A stretch of 64,000 nucleotides of DNA from an uncultured Collinsella sp. (GCA_900543605.1 UQSK01000003.1:1-64000), one strand, 5' to 3'; numbered from the stretch's first letter, positions 35,625 to 44,793 are shown. Notes: generated by a model not told the origin, from the letters alone. Numbers and translations: made by a program.

Positions 35625-37226
35625 TCACGCGCCCCCTTTCTGGACGAGCTCATCCAAGAGCTTCTCCGAAAACAGGTTGCCGCGACCCAGCTGCCCGTCG
35701 GGGTCGAGCTGGAGCTTGAGCCGCGCCGACTCGACCATGGCCTCGTGACCGTACATCGTCTCCAAAAAGCCCGCCTTGATCTTGCCGACGCCATGCTCGG
35801 CAGAAACGGCACCGCCCATGGCCGTGACCTCGGAAGCCCACTGGGCAAAGAGTTCTCCGCCTCGACGGTAGTCCTGCGCATCGCGCGGCAGAATGTTCAC
35901 ATGCAGATGGTTGTTGCCGATATGCCCCCAGGCAGCAGACTCAAGCCCGCTTTCGGCCAGCGTGCGGCGATAGAGGGCCACGACATCGGCAAGGCGTGCA
36001 TTGGGCACCGACATGTCCGAGCCCAACTTGGTGATGGTGGGATCCGTGCGGCGGCGCTCGTCGATAAGCATGTTGACGCTCTCGGGCACCGCGTGGCGGA
36101 AGAACCGCTGGCATTCGCGATCAACCTCGGTGCGCGCGACCCATGTCGCATCGTCGCTGCCGCCCGCAAGCTCTAGTACCCACCCCAAGTGATACAGCTC
36201 CTCAGTCGCCTGGGCTTCGTCGTCGCAGTCGAGCTCCACGTAAACACAGACCTTAGCGTCTTTGTCGAGCGCCGGCAGCGAGGCGAACGCGGTCGACTGC
36301 TCGCGCTGGCGACGTAGAATATCCAGGGCGCCAGCGTCGAAGTACTCGATGGCAGCCGCATGGGACAGGACGGGGCGCACGGAATCGGTAAAGGACACGG
36401 CCTTGTCTTCGCTATCGAAAAAGCAGCTCACACCCCAAACGACCGCAGGCGCCGCCTGCAGGGCAATCTCGAGCTCGGTGATAACGCCGAGCGTGCCGCA
36501 AGCACCGATAAAGAGGTCGATGGCGTCCATTTCGTCCGCAACGAAATAGCCTGAGGCATTTTTTGTCTTGGGCATGGTGTAGTCAGGAAGATCGAGCTCG
36601 AGCGTACGGCCCGCTGCCGTCACGAGCGACAGGTGGCGGCCTTGGGCAAAAGCCTTGCCGCGCTGAAGCTCAAGCAAATCGCCATCAGCCAGCGCGACGT
36701 GGAGTCCCGTGATATGTGGGCGCATGGGGCCGTAGGCGTAGCTGCGGGCACCAGAGGCGTTACATGCCGCCATGCCGCCCAGACAGGCAGACGTCTCGGT
36801 GGGATCGGTGGGAAAGAACTGCTCGGGGGCCTCTTGGAACTCCTCGTAGGCCTCAAGCGATGCCTGGTCCCAACCAGCAGTCGGCAGCACCTTCTTACTC
36901 AGCTGCTTGCGCAGCTCCGAGAGCACAACGCCCGGCTCCACGCGCAGCAGAAATTGGCCTTGTTCATCGCGGCGAAGGTCCAAGTAGCGATTCATACGGG
37001 AAGTATTGAGGATATGCCCGCCGTGGGGCACGGCACCGGCGGCAAGGCCGGTTCGGGCGCCCTGAACCGTTACCGGGACACGCTCGGCATGGAGCTTTTC
37101 CAAAATGGCACGGACCTCGTCTTCCGTTGTCGGAAACGAGATGCTCGAGGCCTCGCCCGATGCGCGAGACTCGTCGCGACCATACTCTTCGAACTCGTCG
37201 GTGAAGGGTTTGATGGTTGCAGACAC
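35625..37226 (-). CDS. FAD-linked 2-hydroxyacid oxidoreductase (LctD/GlcD-like)
   Basis: A 533-residue flavoprotein of the GlcD/D-lactate dehydrogenase family. The N-terminal PCMH FAD-binding domain has VTVQGARTGLAAGAVPHGG and the GGMAACNASGARSYAYG phosphate-binding segment; the C-terminal domain has the family end HIGNNHLHVNILP and GAVSAEHGVGKIK. With the ferredoxin-EtfA and EtfB behind it, it probably oxidises lactate with NAD+ while taking electrons from reduced ferredoxin, as LctBCD does. Glycolate or 2-hydroxyglutarate are alternative substrates. First gene of the operon. Confidence 0.88.
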   Translation of the reverse strand: MSATIKPFTDEFEEYGRDESRASGEASSISFPTTEDEVRAILEKLHAERVPVTVQGARTGLAAGAVPHGGHILNTSRMNRYLDLRRDEQGQFLLRVEPGVVLSELRKQLSKKVLPTAGWDQASLEAYEEFQEAPEQFFPTDPTETSACLGGMAACNASGARSYAYGPMRPHITGLHVALADGDLLELQRGKAFAQGRHLSLVTAAGRTLELDLPDYTMPKTKNASGYFVADEMDAIDLFIGACGTLGVITELEIALQAAPAVVWGVSCFFDSEDKAVSFTDSVRPVLSHAAAIEYFDAGALDILRRQREQSTAFASLPALDKDAKVCVYVELDCDDEAQATEELYHLGWVLELAGGSDDATWVARTEVDRECQRFFRHAVPESVNMLIDERRRTDPTITKLGSDMSVPNARLADVVALYRRTLAESGLESAAWGHIGNNHLHVNILPRDAQDYRRGGELFAQWASEVTAMGGAVSAEHGVGKIKAGFLETMYGHEAMVESARLKLQLDPDGQLGRGNLFSEKLLDELVQKGGA

Positions 37227-37571
37227 GCGAACTCCCCCTTTAGCTAACTACAGTATTTGCAGGGAGATGTTACCGCATCGTTTCGTCGACGTGTTCGAGA
37301 CCGTCTCCATAATTGGCGATTTTTACGTTCGTGCAATTCGGCGAGCGGCTTGATTTCCTCGGCAGACGATGCTTTTGACACATATGGCCCCGCCGTCGCC
37401 GACCGCGCGATTGTCGCTTGAAAAAAGTTGGAGTATTTTTTGCCGCCTTTTACCTGCGGAGACGCCAATCCGTCAAGCATTTGGTCAGAAATTGGTCAAG
37501 TAGCGGCTGATACGGTCGGCGTCGACAGCCAAAACCGATAGAAGTTTTGGCCCAGAAACAGGGAGGTTCCC
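37227..37571. other. Divergent intergenic region
   Basis: No gene seen in 345 bases between the oxidase operon (minus) and the surface-protein operon (plus). It should hold promoters for both. An AT-rich AAAAAAGTTGGAGTATTTTTT sits at about 37422-37442. No operator or riboswitch was recognised. Confidence 0.5.
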
Positions 37572-37868
37572 ATGGCATATTACTGGCCCCAGTACGGCAT
37601 CGCCATCGAAGTCGACGACGATCCCCATCTCCTGCCTTTCGACGAAGAGGCATTCCCCGATACGACGGTCTACCACGTTACCACCGATGTGATCTGCGAC
37701 CCCGAGTCGTTCTCGGCGCTCGCCCACCACGTCGCGCATATCCACGACATCGAGCTCCCTCCCGACTTCGACGAGCTCGTCTACTCGCGCCGTCTGATGC
37801 TTCACATGCTCTTTGGAGCGGACCCGTCCACCTTTGCGCGCGTCTATACCGCCAAGGATGCCGCATGA
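37572..37868 (+). CDS. Hypothetical acidic protein, first gene of surface-protein operon
   Basis: A 98-residue acidic protein (MAYYWPQYGIAIEVDDDPHL) without signal peptide or membrane helix, therefore probably cytoplasmic. GGGAGG five bases before the ATG supports it. Its stop overlaps the start of the next gene (ATGA), so the pair is translationally coupled. I do not recognise the family. Its consistent place ahead of four exported proteins suggests a regulatory or chaperone role, which is inference only. Confidence 0.75.
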   Translation: MAYYWPQYGIAIEVDDDPHLLPFDEEAFPDTTVYHVTTDVICDPESFSALAHHVAHIHDIELPPDFDELVYSRRLMLHMLFGADPSTFARVYTAKDAA

Positions 37869-38374
37869 GCGCGAAGAAGCCACCCCACTTTGCAGGCCTG
37901 GGTCGTCGCAAGAAGCTCATCGTTGCCTGCTTGGCCATCGTCTGCGCCCTTGTCGCCGTAGGACTATACGCTTGGCAGTCGCAGCCCGTACCCGAGGCGG
38001 GCGCTTCGGTCACGACGGCCGAGGGCAAAACGCGTCAGGAAATCCAAGATGAGCTCGACGCCATCGTCCGTGACAACATGATGACGATTTCGGTCGCGCC
38101 GGTCGCTCAGCTGCAGGAGGACGGCAAGCTGCGCGTCAACGTGCAAAACGTCCAAGACAATAAATTTCCCCAGCGATTCCGCGTCATCCAAAACGACGAG
38201 ACCATATACGAATCCGATGTGGTCGAGACCGGCAAAACGGTCGAGACATGCCCCGCCGGCGACATCGAGGAAGGTGAGGCGTATATCGAGATCCAGGCGC
38301 TTGACGCCAAGACCTATGACAGCCACGGCAACCCGACACGCGTCAAGGTACGGGTTGAGCAAGCCGAGAACTAG
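37865..38374 (+). CDS. Membrane-anchored small beta-domain protein
   Basis: A 169-residue protein: basic N-terminus (RRKKL), one hydrophobic helix at about 17-37 and an extracytoplasmic domain rich in beta-type sequence (RFRVIQNDETIYESDVVETGK then YIEIQALDAKTYDSHG). This layout resembles small extracytoplasmic proteins that accompany secreted surface proteins in gut Firmicutes and Coriobacteria; their function is unknown. The ATG overlaps the previous stop by four bases (ATGA). Confidence 0.78.
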   Translation: MSAKKPPHFAGLGRRKKLIVACLAIVCALVAVGLYAWQSQPVPEAGASVTTAEGKTRQEIQDELDAIVRDNMMTISVAPVAQLQEDGKLRVNVQNVQDNKFPQRFRVIQNDETIYESDVVETGKTVETCPAGDIEEGEAYIEIQALDAKTYDSHGNPTRVKVRVEQAEN

Positions 38375-38463
38375 CTTTCCGGTCGACGCGGCACCGCACG
38401 CGATTCACCAGCATTCGTCCAATCATCGCGGGGACGGCCCGCGGCGAATAGAAAGAAACGACC

Positions 38464-39063
38464 ATGGACATCACCAGGAATATGAACGGAGCCAGAGCGC
38501 TCGTCGTGGGTGCAGGGCTCGCGCTCGCGCTCGCAATGGGCGCCGCCCCGACGCCAGCTATGGCAGCCGGGCGTGTTGGAACCACGAAGGTAATGGTCAA
38601 GACCGAGATCGACAACATCAAGTTCAACGCACCGACGGTTATTCCCTTCGTCGCCCAAGCCGACGGCACGCTTCAGGGTCCCTCAGAAGACGCGATCACC
38701 ATCGACAATCTTTCGGCCTACGGCATCCATGTCACCAACATGAAAATCGACGCCATGAACACCTGGACCATTGCCGCCGACGCCAAGGCCGGAACCGCGC
38801 AGAACTCCATCGACTTTAAGGTCGGCCCCGACGGCGCACTCCAGAACGCCAGTGCCGCAACGCAGGGGACAGGCCTCGATCTTTCCAAGAATGCAGCCTT
38901 CGACATGGGCTACCAGGGCATTGCCGGCGGCACGGACAAAATTAAGCTCAAGACAAGCGGAAACGTCGCCCGCGTCACGCGCGACATCTTCCACGTAACC
39001 GGCGAAGGCGATCAGGTTGCAACGATCACCTGGACGGTCGAGCCCGGTGCGCACACGGCATAA
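38464..39063 (+). CDS. Secreted beta-rich protein
   Basis: A 199-residue exported protein with a clear signal peptide (basic MDITRNMNGARA, hydrophobic core, AMA-AG cleavage near 35). The mature part is beta-strand rich with repeated short strands and ends in a strand VATITWTVEP, similar in style to small secreted pilin- or adhesin-like beta-sandwich proteins. No anchor motif is present. The ribosome-binding site (GAAAG) is modest. The next gene starts inside its last codons. Confidence 0.75.
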   Translation: MDITRNMNGARALVVGAGLALALAMGAAPTPAMAAGRVGTTKVMVKTEIDNIKFNAPTVIPFVAQADGTLQGPSEDAITIDNLSAYGIHVTNMKIDAMNTWTIAADAKAGTAQNSIDFKVGPDGALQNASAATQGTGLDLSKNAAFDMGYQGIAGGTDKIKLKTSGNVARVTRDIFHVTGEGDQVATITWTVEPGAHTA

Positions 39064-39328
39064 GGCCGTCGCCCTGGCCGCCGCCGTCAGCATCCTAGCG
39101 TTTGGCCCAGCCATGGCCTTTGCCCAGCAAGAACAGGCGCAGGCCGCCACGCAAGTGACGGTCGACCTCTCGGGGCTCGACCGCGGCGACCGCGAGGAAC
39201 CATTGGCGCAGACAGGCGATGGACGATGGCTCTTGGCAGCAGGCGCCACAGCAGCAGGCGCGGGAACCGCCGGCCTCGGCCTGCACATCAAACGCAGCCA
39301 GAAACAAAACATGGACAGGCCGCACTAA
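39047..39328 (+). CDS. Small sortase-anchored protein (LAQTG signal)
   Basis: A 93-residue protein that is mostly a sorting module. A signal peptide (HKAVALAAAVSILAFGPAMA, cleavage near FAQQ) leads to a ~30-residue mature stretch, then LAQTG, a hydrophobic helix (WLLAAGATAAGAGTAGLGL) and a basic tail HIKRSQK. LAxTG is the signal of class E sortases in Actinomycetota. The likely start is a GTG at 39047 overlapping the preceding gene by 17 bases; no good ATG exists in frame downstream of it. No sortase gene is in the window. Confidence 0.72.
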   Translation: MRTRHKAVALAAAVSILAFGPAMAFAQQEQAQAATQVTVDLSGLDRGDREEPLAQTGDGRWLLAAGATAAGAGTAGLGLHIKRSQKQNMDRPH

Positions 39329-39346
39329 ATTAGCTAAGGAGACCCC

Positions 39347-40777
39347 ATGGCATCGAAGAACCTTTTGCCCGTCGTCGCACTCTGCGGCGCGCTCGCAACC
39401 GGAACGCCTGTCGCCGCTTGGGCGACTCCCGTCATGGCAGACTCCTTACCAGCAGCCCTAAGTTCCGCCCCAAATCCGTCGAGCACCATTGCGTGCGAGC
39501 GTTTTTCGATCGCACAGGCCGCGATCTCAACCTCGGGATGCCTTCGTCGTAATACGGACGGCTCGATAGTCGTGGATATCAAGCGTTCGAACAAGGCAAA
39601 CGGCTCCCAGGCGGGGTGCGCCGTCTGCACGTGGCGCTCGGTTGTGCTCGATGCGGATGGCGATCCGTGCGATTTGGAGTTGCGCATCGACATCGCTTCG
39701 GTCGATGACTCGGCGAACGGAGCGAAGGTCGCCTTCGACGGTACGTTTTTTGAGAAAGGAGGCGGTATATGTCTGGGCTGCGCCGCCGCGAATGCAGACG
39801 ACACGCAGCCCACCCTCTCATTCACGGCATCGTTGCGGCTGACCAAAGCCGACACCGATGCCATCGCGGCGGGAGAAGCGTCCCTGCTATTCTACGCCGT
39901 CAGCACCAAAGACACAGACGCTCATTTCGAGAAGCCAGCCGGATCACTCAGCCTTACACGAGGGATAGAGGCAGGCCCTATTGAAATCGATGCCCACGCG
40001 CAAAGCAGGCAACGCATTCTTGCCGACCCGGCGCTTCTCGAAATGGAGTGGAGCGGATCCGGAGCCATCGGAATTCTCCCCTCCGCGCTTGACGCCAAGA
40101 CGCTCCCCTCAAACGACGAACCCATCAACGCAACCATACAAGAAGAGAGCGCGGACAAAGAAGCAGGTGCGGGCGACACGCCGTCGCCGACAAACAGCGT
40201 CCCAGCTTCTTTCGAAGCACCGAATGAGCCCGCTACCGATCCAAACGATCCCGAGCTCGCAGACAGTCTGGGGCTTGCTGATCCTCAAGAGATCGATGAA
40301 GGTAACTGCTGCGTGCTTGCCGCGCTCGACCACACAGAGGTCATCGACGCTGCGAACATCGAAGTTGCCGCCGCCAATCAGCCCGTCCGCAAGTCGGCCA
40401 TCATCGCATTTCCTGAATCCATCGAGGTCGTCTTTTTGCCATCGGGCGAGGTCGTGGCCCCAACACTGCTCACCTTGTTGGGCGCCAAGAATACTCGAAA
40501 CGAAATTAAAAAGGTCACGGTTGTCGACCCTGCAACCACCGCCAAGCTGCGTCTATACGCCGTTGCTCCAGACGGAGGCAAGACCTTGGAATTCGATGGT
40601 GACACACTCCTAGCCTGGCGACGTCTGGACATTATGCAAGACGTCTCGTATCAGATCGAACTCGAAGGGTTTGATCGTGCCCGCGATGCCAATATCATCG
40701 CCGCGGCTATTGAATCCCCACAGCGGCTTATGACACTGCGCTTTGAATACTATCCCTATGTCCCGACAACCACCTGA
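39347..40777 (+). CDS. Large secreted protein of the surface operon
   Basis: A 476-residue exported protein with an N-terminal signal (MASKNLLPVVALCGALATG, cleavage near AWATP or VMADS). Two beta-rich regions (about 50-210 and 340-476) flank an acidic Pro/Glu/Asp-rich linker (250-325). Seven or so cysteines, including GCAVC and GICLGCAA, could form disulfides. No anchor is seen at the C-terminus. AAGGAG before the ATG supports the start. Family not recognised; its context suggests a surface or fibre component. Confidence 0.75.
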   Translation: MASKNLLPVVALCGALATGTPVAAWATPVMADSLPAALSSAPNPSSTIACERFSIAQAAISTSGCLRRNTDGSIVVDIKRSNKANGSQAGCAVCTWRSVVLDADGDPCDLELRIDIASVDDSANGAKVAFDGTFFEKGGGICLGCAAANADDTQPTLSFTASLRLTKADTDAIAAGEASLLFYAVSTKDTDAHFEKPAGSLSLTRGIEAGPIEIDAHAQSRQRILADPALLEMEWSGSGAIGILPSALDAKTLPSNDEPINATIQEESADKEAGAGDTPSPTNSVPASFEAPNEPATDPNDPELADSLGLADPQEIDEGNCCVLAALDHTEVIDAANIEVAAANQPVRKSAIIAFPESIEVVFLPSGEVVAPTLLTLLGAKNTRNEIKKVTVVDPATTAKLRLYAVAPDGGKTLEFDGDTLLAWRRLDIMQDVSYQIELEGFDRARDANIIAAAIESPQRLMTLRFEYYPYVPTTT

Positions 40778-40800
40778 GGCTTAAATGCTGCGCATCATTC

Positions 40801-40826
40801 CTAATACCACTTATATAACGTATTAG
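40801..40826. promoter_or_regulatory. 7-bp inverted repeat over a possible promoter
   Basis: CTAATAC (40801-40807) and GTATTAG (40820-40826) flank TTATATAAC, which contains a -10-like TATAAC. The arrangement, 70 bases before the DUF554 gene, fits an operator over a promoter, or a weak terminator of the surface operon. Confidence 0.4.
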
Positions 40827-40895
40827 ATGAGTCGCGATGTGCCTCGCATTTCGTTCTGCTACGATTGCCACGTTGGCATCAATACAGGAGGGCTC

Positions 40896-41612
40896 ATGCC
40901 GGGCTTGGGAACAATCATCAACGTTGTGCTTTTAGTTGCGGGCGGTCTTTTGGGATTAGTGGGCGGCCGCTTCATTACACCGTGCATCCAAGACACGCTC
41001 ATGAAAGCATCGGGGCTGTGCGTCCTGTTTATCGGCCTGGGCGGCACCATGCAAAAGATGCTCATCATCGATGGAAAGGCGCTGGCGACCACCGGTACCA
41101 CCATGCTCATTGTCTCGTTCGCCCTCGGCTCGCTCATCGGCGAGGCCGTCAACTTGGAAGCCGCCATCGAGAACCTTGGCGAATGGCTCAAGCGCAAGAC
41201 TGGCAGTGAGGGCGATAACGAGTTCACCAACGCTTTTGTCTCGACTTCACTCACCGTGTGTATCGGCGCCATGGCAATTGTGGGATCGATCCAGGACGGC
41301 CTGCTCGGCGACTGGTCCACGCTCGCCCTCAAGGGAGCGCTGGACTGCATCATCGTCTGCACCATGACGGCGTCGCTCGGACGCGGCTGCATTTTCTCCG
41401 CCCTGCCCGTCGCCGTGTTCCAGGGGACGATCACGCTGTTTGCCGGCGCACTCTCCCCCATCATGACCACGGCAGCCCTCGACAGCCTTTCGCTCGTAGG
41501 CTCCATGCTCATCTTCTGCGTCGGCGTCAACCTCATCCGTCCTCAGACCTTCCGCACGGCCAATATGCTCCCCTCCGTTGTCATAGCCGTCATCTACGCC
41601 CTCCTGTTCTAA
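40896..41612 (+). CDS. DUF554 family membrane protein
   Basis: A 238-residue integral membrane protein with six to seven helices, starting MPGLGTIINVVLLVAGGLLG and containing ALGSLIGEAVNLEAAIENLG and the FVSTSLTVCIGAMAIVGSIQDG segment that define DUF554. The function is unknown; members are widespread putative transporters or channels. AGGAGGG four bases before the ATG at 40896 chooses this start over an upstream in-frame ATG. Confidence 0.88.
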   Translation: MPGLGTIINVVLLVAGGLLGLVGGRFITPCIQDTLMKASGLCVLFIGLGGTMQKMLIIDGKALATTGTTMLIVSFALGSLIGEAVNLEAAIENLGEWLKRKTGSEGDNEFTNAFVSTSLTVCIGAMAIVGSIQDGLLGDWSTLALKGALDCIIVCTMTASLGRGCIFSALPVAVFQGTITLFAGALSPIMTTAALDSLSLVGSMLIFCVGVNLIRPQTFRTANMLPSVVIAVIYALLF

Positions 41613-41654
41613 ATCTATCTACGTAACGGTATCTCGAACACCTGTTTGATGCTG

Positions 41655-41663
41655 TGCTATGAT
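41655..41663 (+). promoter_or_regulatory. Extended -10 promoter of the TerB-ATPase-helicase operon
   Basis: TGcTATGAT: an extended -10 (TG at 41655, TATGAT at 41658-41663) 38 bases before the GTG start of the TerB gene. No clear -35 is needed for this type. It implies transcription independent of the DUF554 gene. Confidence 0.5.
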
Positions 41664-41700
41664 ATGAGGTCACCGAAGCTGCGTTAGGAGAGGAGAAGCG

Positions 41701-43461
41701 GTGGCCGACCAGGACATCAAGATGCTCATCGAGCGCATTATGGCCGAGGCCCGGACCCATCAGTCTGCCCGCTTCTCACATGAAGTCTACGCAGACGAGC
41801 CGATTCTCAAAACCGGTCGTCAGATGCAGAACTTCCTTCCCGACCAATACCGCAAGATGCGCGAGATATCGCGCTGGCAGGATGACCCCAAAGGCGGCGC
41901 GGGCCGCTGGCTATCGGAGGCCGAGCTTTTCTACCGCCAAGGCTTGCTGATGGCCGATTTTGAGGACGACTGCCCCTACAACGGCACCTTTAAGTCGTAC
42001 TTTCCCACCTACAACGCCATGAGCGACCGGCAGCTGCGCGGCTACTTTACCTGGCGTGCCCAAGTGCGCCGCGGAACCGTCGAGGAAACGTCTACGTCCT
42101 TTGCCTTCCTGTATCTCTATGAGCTGATTTGCGGCATTGGCGTAGATGACCCGCTCGATGGTTTTAACAAGATCAAGGTCTTTTGGGATGCCTATCGTGC
42201 CTTCGAGCCCGGCATCGACCGGTTTGCACGCGTGTGGTTGCAGGATTACGCCGTGTTCCACGGGCTCGATCCCAAGCTGCTTCGCGACTCTAAAACCGTC
42301 ATGTTCGATAACGCCCTTATCGAGCTGCGGCGCGCGGCTCGAGACCTTGCGCCTGCACCGGCGCCGTCCGGGCAGGCCCCCAAACGTCGTAAATCCTCTG
42401 AGCCGATCCTCCCCCTTCCGCCCGACGAGGCGCGCGAGGAGCGACTCATGGCCGCTATCAACGCCCTCTCCACGTATAACCTCAATAACTCAAGACTCGA
42501 TCGCAGCCACCATCGCGACCTGCGCCACGTGGCATGCGCCGTGTATGTCCGTATGGCGCGTTACTATGACACGCACCGAAAGACCGGTATCGTGGCGAGC
42601 TTGTTTGGGGAGGAGACGGCCATGCCCTATACCATGTTTGCCTCGGCCGTGTTCTTTGCGCCCAATCGCCACGAGGACTGCGAATACCGTCTGGACCCCA
42701 TCCATATTTACCGTTGTCAAAACGGCTTTTGGGAATGCATGCGCATCCACGGCAGCAGACAAAAAAGCAGCAAGCTCGGTGAGATGATGCGCGCTTGTGA
42801 TCAGCGTCTGCGCTTGGCACTGGATCCCGGCCATCCCCTTAAGGAAGAGAAGGTCCCCAAATATCTGGCTAAGATTATCGATGACGAGATCGTGGCATGG
42901 CTTTCATGGGATGCCGCACATCAGCCCGTCAAGATCGATATCGACCTGAGCCAGCTGGGGCATATCCGGAGTGCCGCTGCGCAAACGCGCGAAGCGCTTT
43001 TGATCGACGAGGAACGCGAGGACAGCGCGCCTGTGGAAGTCGAGGCGACGCTTATCGAGCAACCGAACACCGAGTCTGCGCCCGGCATGGCTGCCGAACC
43101 TGGCGAGATGGCCATACAGCAAGACGAACCCGACGAGCCGACTGTCTCCACCGAAGAGTTTGGCGTCGTGGCGCCGCTCCTCGCGTCTGTGCCCGCACCC
43201 GTAACGCCCGCGCCCACCGAAGCTGCGAACAAACTCGCGCCCGCCGCAGATGCCTTCCTTCGCGCACTCCTCGAGCAAAACGCAGCGCAAGCGGCATCGG
43301 CAGTAGCGCACTCGGGCCAGAGCGAGGACATGCTCGTCGACAGCATCAATGAGACGCTCTTTGACCTGGTGGGTGACACCGTAATTGAATTTGGCGTGGC
43401 AGGACCGCAAATTATCGAGGACTACGAAGCAGACGTGAGAGGATACCTAGACCATGAGTGA
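41701..43461 (+). CDS. TerB_N/TerB_C domain protein
   Basis: A 586-residue protein. Residues ~35-200 match the TerB_N domain, with FYRQGLLMADFEDDCPYNG and the diagnostic YFTWRAQVRRG (YFTWR at 115-119). A Pro/Glu-rich linker (about 430-510) leads to a C-terminal TerB_C-like region (about 515-586) ending IIEDYEADVRGYL. No catalytic motif is seen. Published comparative genomics places TerB_N/TerB_C proteins with an ATPase and an SF2 helicase in predicted DNA-processing systems, exactly the neighbours here. The start is a GTG with GGAG five bases upstream; the gene overlaps the next by eight bases. Confidence 0.88.
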   Translation: MADQDIKMLIERIMAEARTHQSARFSHEVYADEPILKTGRQMQNFLPDQYRKMREISRWQDDPKGGAGRWLSEAELFYRQGLLMADFEDDCPYNGTFKSYFPTYNAMSDRQLRGYFTWRAQVRRGTVEETSTSFAFLYLYELICGIGVDDPLDGFNKIKVFWDAYRAFEPGIDRFARVWLQDYAVFHGLDPKLLRDSKTVMFDNALIELRRAARDLAPAPAPSGQAPKRRKSSEPILPLPPDEAREERLMAAINALSTYNLNNSRLDRSHHRDLRHVACAVYVRMARYYDTHRKTGIVASLFGEETAMPYTMFASAVFFAPNRHEDCEYRLDPIHIYRCQNGFWECMRIHGSRQKSSKLGEMMRACDQRLRLALDPGHPLKEEKVPKYLAKIIDDEIVAWLSWDAAHQPVKIDIDLSQLGHIRSAAAQTREALLIDEEREDSAPVEVEATLIEQPNTESAPGMAAEPGEMAIQQDEPDEPTVSTEEFGVVAPLLASVPAPVTPAPTEAANKLAPAADAFLRALLEQNAAQAASAVAHSGQSEDMLVDSINETLFDLVGDTVIEFGVAGPQIIEDYEADVRGYLDHE

Positions 43462-44758
43462 TACCGCATCCGCAGCGCCCCGCGTACCCAAACGCGTCGC
43501 CGCCGTCATTCTCAACTCGCTCAAGGGTGGCGTGGTCCCGCGCATCGGCCTTCCCTATATCACTGTGGGACGCGAGGTCGAGATTCGCGCCTTGCTCACC
43601 GATTTGAGTCTCATCGCCGATGGCGGCGCGAGCTTCCGCTTTTTAGTCGGTCGCTACGGCGCCGGCAAGAGCTTCTTGCTTCAGACCATCCGTACGCACG
43701 CCATGGGCGAGGGATTCGTCGTCGCCGATGCCGACCTATCGCCCGAGCGCCGCCTGCAGGGCGGTCAGGGGCAGGGCCTTGCCACCTACCGCGAGCTCAT
43801 CCGCAATATATCGACCAAGACGCGCCCCGAGGGCGGTGCGCTCAACCTTATTCTGGATCGCTGGGTCGCCTCGTGTGCCGATGCCGATGAGTCTGCCGTC
43901 AATGCCCAACTGGCCCCGCTCGAGGAGATGGTCCACGGCTTCGACTTCGCCCGCATGCTCCGCCGCTACCGCACGGCCGTATCCGAGGGCGACGAAGAAG
44001 CTATGAGCCGCGTGACCAAATGGATTCGCGGCGAGTACCGCACCAAGAGTGAGGCACGCGCCGAGCTGGGCTCCTCGACCATCATCAGCGATGACGACTG
44101 GTACGACTACGTTAAGCTCATTGCGCGCTTTTTGGTCTGCGGCGGCTACAAGGGCATGCTGGTGCTCATCGACGAGCTCGTGAATCTGTATAAGATTCCC
44201 AACGCCATCACGCGCCAATACAACTACGAGAAGATCCTAACCATGTACAACGACACGCTCCAGGGCAAGGCGCAGTACCTGGGCATGATCATGGGCGGCA
44301 CGCCAACCTCCATCGAAGACCGGCGCCGCGGCGTGTTCTCCTACGAGGCCCTGCGCAGCCGACTCGCTCAGGGCCGCTTTGCGCGCGAGGACCTTAAGGA
44401 CATGCTCGCGCCCATCATCCGTCTGCAGCCACTCACCTATGAGGAGCTGCTGGTGCTCATCGAAAAACTCATGCAGATCCATGCCGGCTACTTTGGCTGG
44501 ACGCCCACGCTTACCGAGAACGACTTGGTGAACTTTCTCAAGATTGAGTTTGGCCGCGTGGGAGCCGATACGCACCTGACGCCCCGTGAGGTCATTCGTG
44601 ACTTTATCGAGCTGCTCGATATCCTGTGTCAGAACCCCGATGCAAATGTGGCCGAGTTGCTGCAAAGCGTCGGCGGCGACGCGCTGGTGCCGGCAGCCGC
44701 AACAGGCGACGCCGGCACCGCAGGCGGCGACCGCAACTTCGCCGAATTCACCATCTAA
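43454..44758 (+). CDS. BrxD-like P-loop ATPase (DUF2791)
   Basis: A 434-residue ATPase with Walker A GRYGAGKS (66-73) and Walker B MLVLIDEL (235-242), matching the DUF2791/BrxC-BrxD family of BREX-linked AAA+ ATPases. Other family features are the N-terminal VGRE segment near 38, a GGTPTSIEDRRRGVFSYEAL region and the C-terminal TPREVIRDF. In BREX, BrxD occurs with the helicase BrxHI, the same pairing as here. It overlaps the TerB gene and is followed by the helicase, so the three form one operon. Confidence 0.88.
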   Translation: MSDTASAAPRVPKRVAAVILNSLKGGVVPRIGLPYITVGREVEIRALLTDLSLIADGGASFRFLVGRYGAGKSFLLQTIRTHAMGEGFVVADADLSPERRLQGGQGQGLATYRELIRNISTKTRPEGGALNLILDRWVASCADADESAVNAQLAPLEEMVHGFDFARMLRRYRTAVSEGDEEAMSRVTKWIRGEYRTKSEARAELGSSTIISDDDWYDYVKLIARFLVCGGYKGMLVLIDELVNLYKIPNAITRQYNYEKILTMYNDTLQGKAQYLGMIMGGTPTSIEDRRRGVFSYEALRSRLAQGRFAREDLKDMLAPIIRLQPLTYEELLVLIEKLMQIHAGYFGWTPTLTENDLVNFLKIEFGRVGADTHLTPREVIRDFIELLDILCQNPDANVAELLQSVGGDALVPAAATGDAGTAGGDRNFAEFTI

Positions 44759-44793
44759 CCTGCCAAAAAGGGACAGGTTTATTTTGGCAGGTT
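44757..44793. repeat. 12-bp palindrome inside the TerB-ATPase-helicase operon
   Basis: AACCTGCCAAAA (44757-44768) pairs perfectly with TTTTGGCAGGTT (44782-44793), loop AGGGACAGGTTTA. It starts at the ATPase stop codon and is followed by TTATC, so it could attenuate the helicase. It shares the GGGACAGG loop with the palindrome at 60850. Confidence 0.88.
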
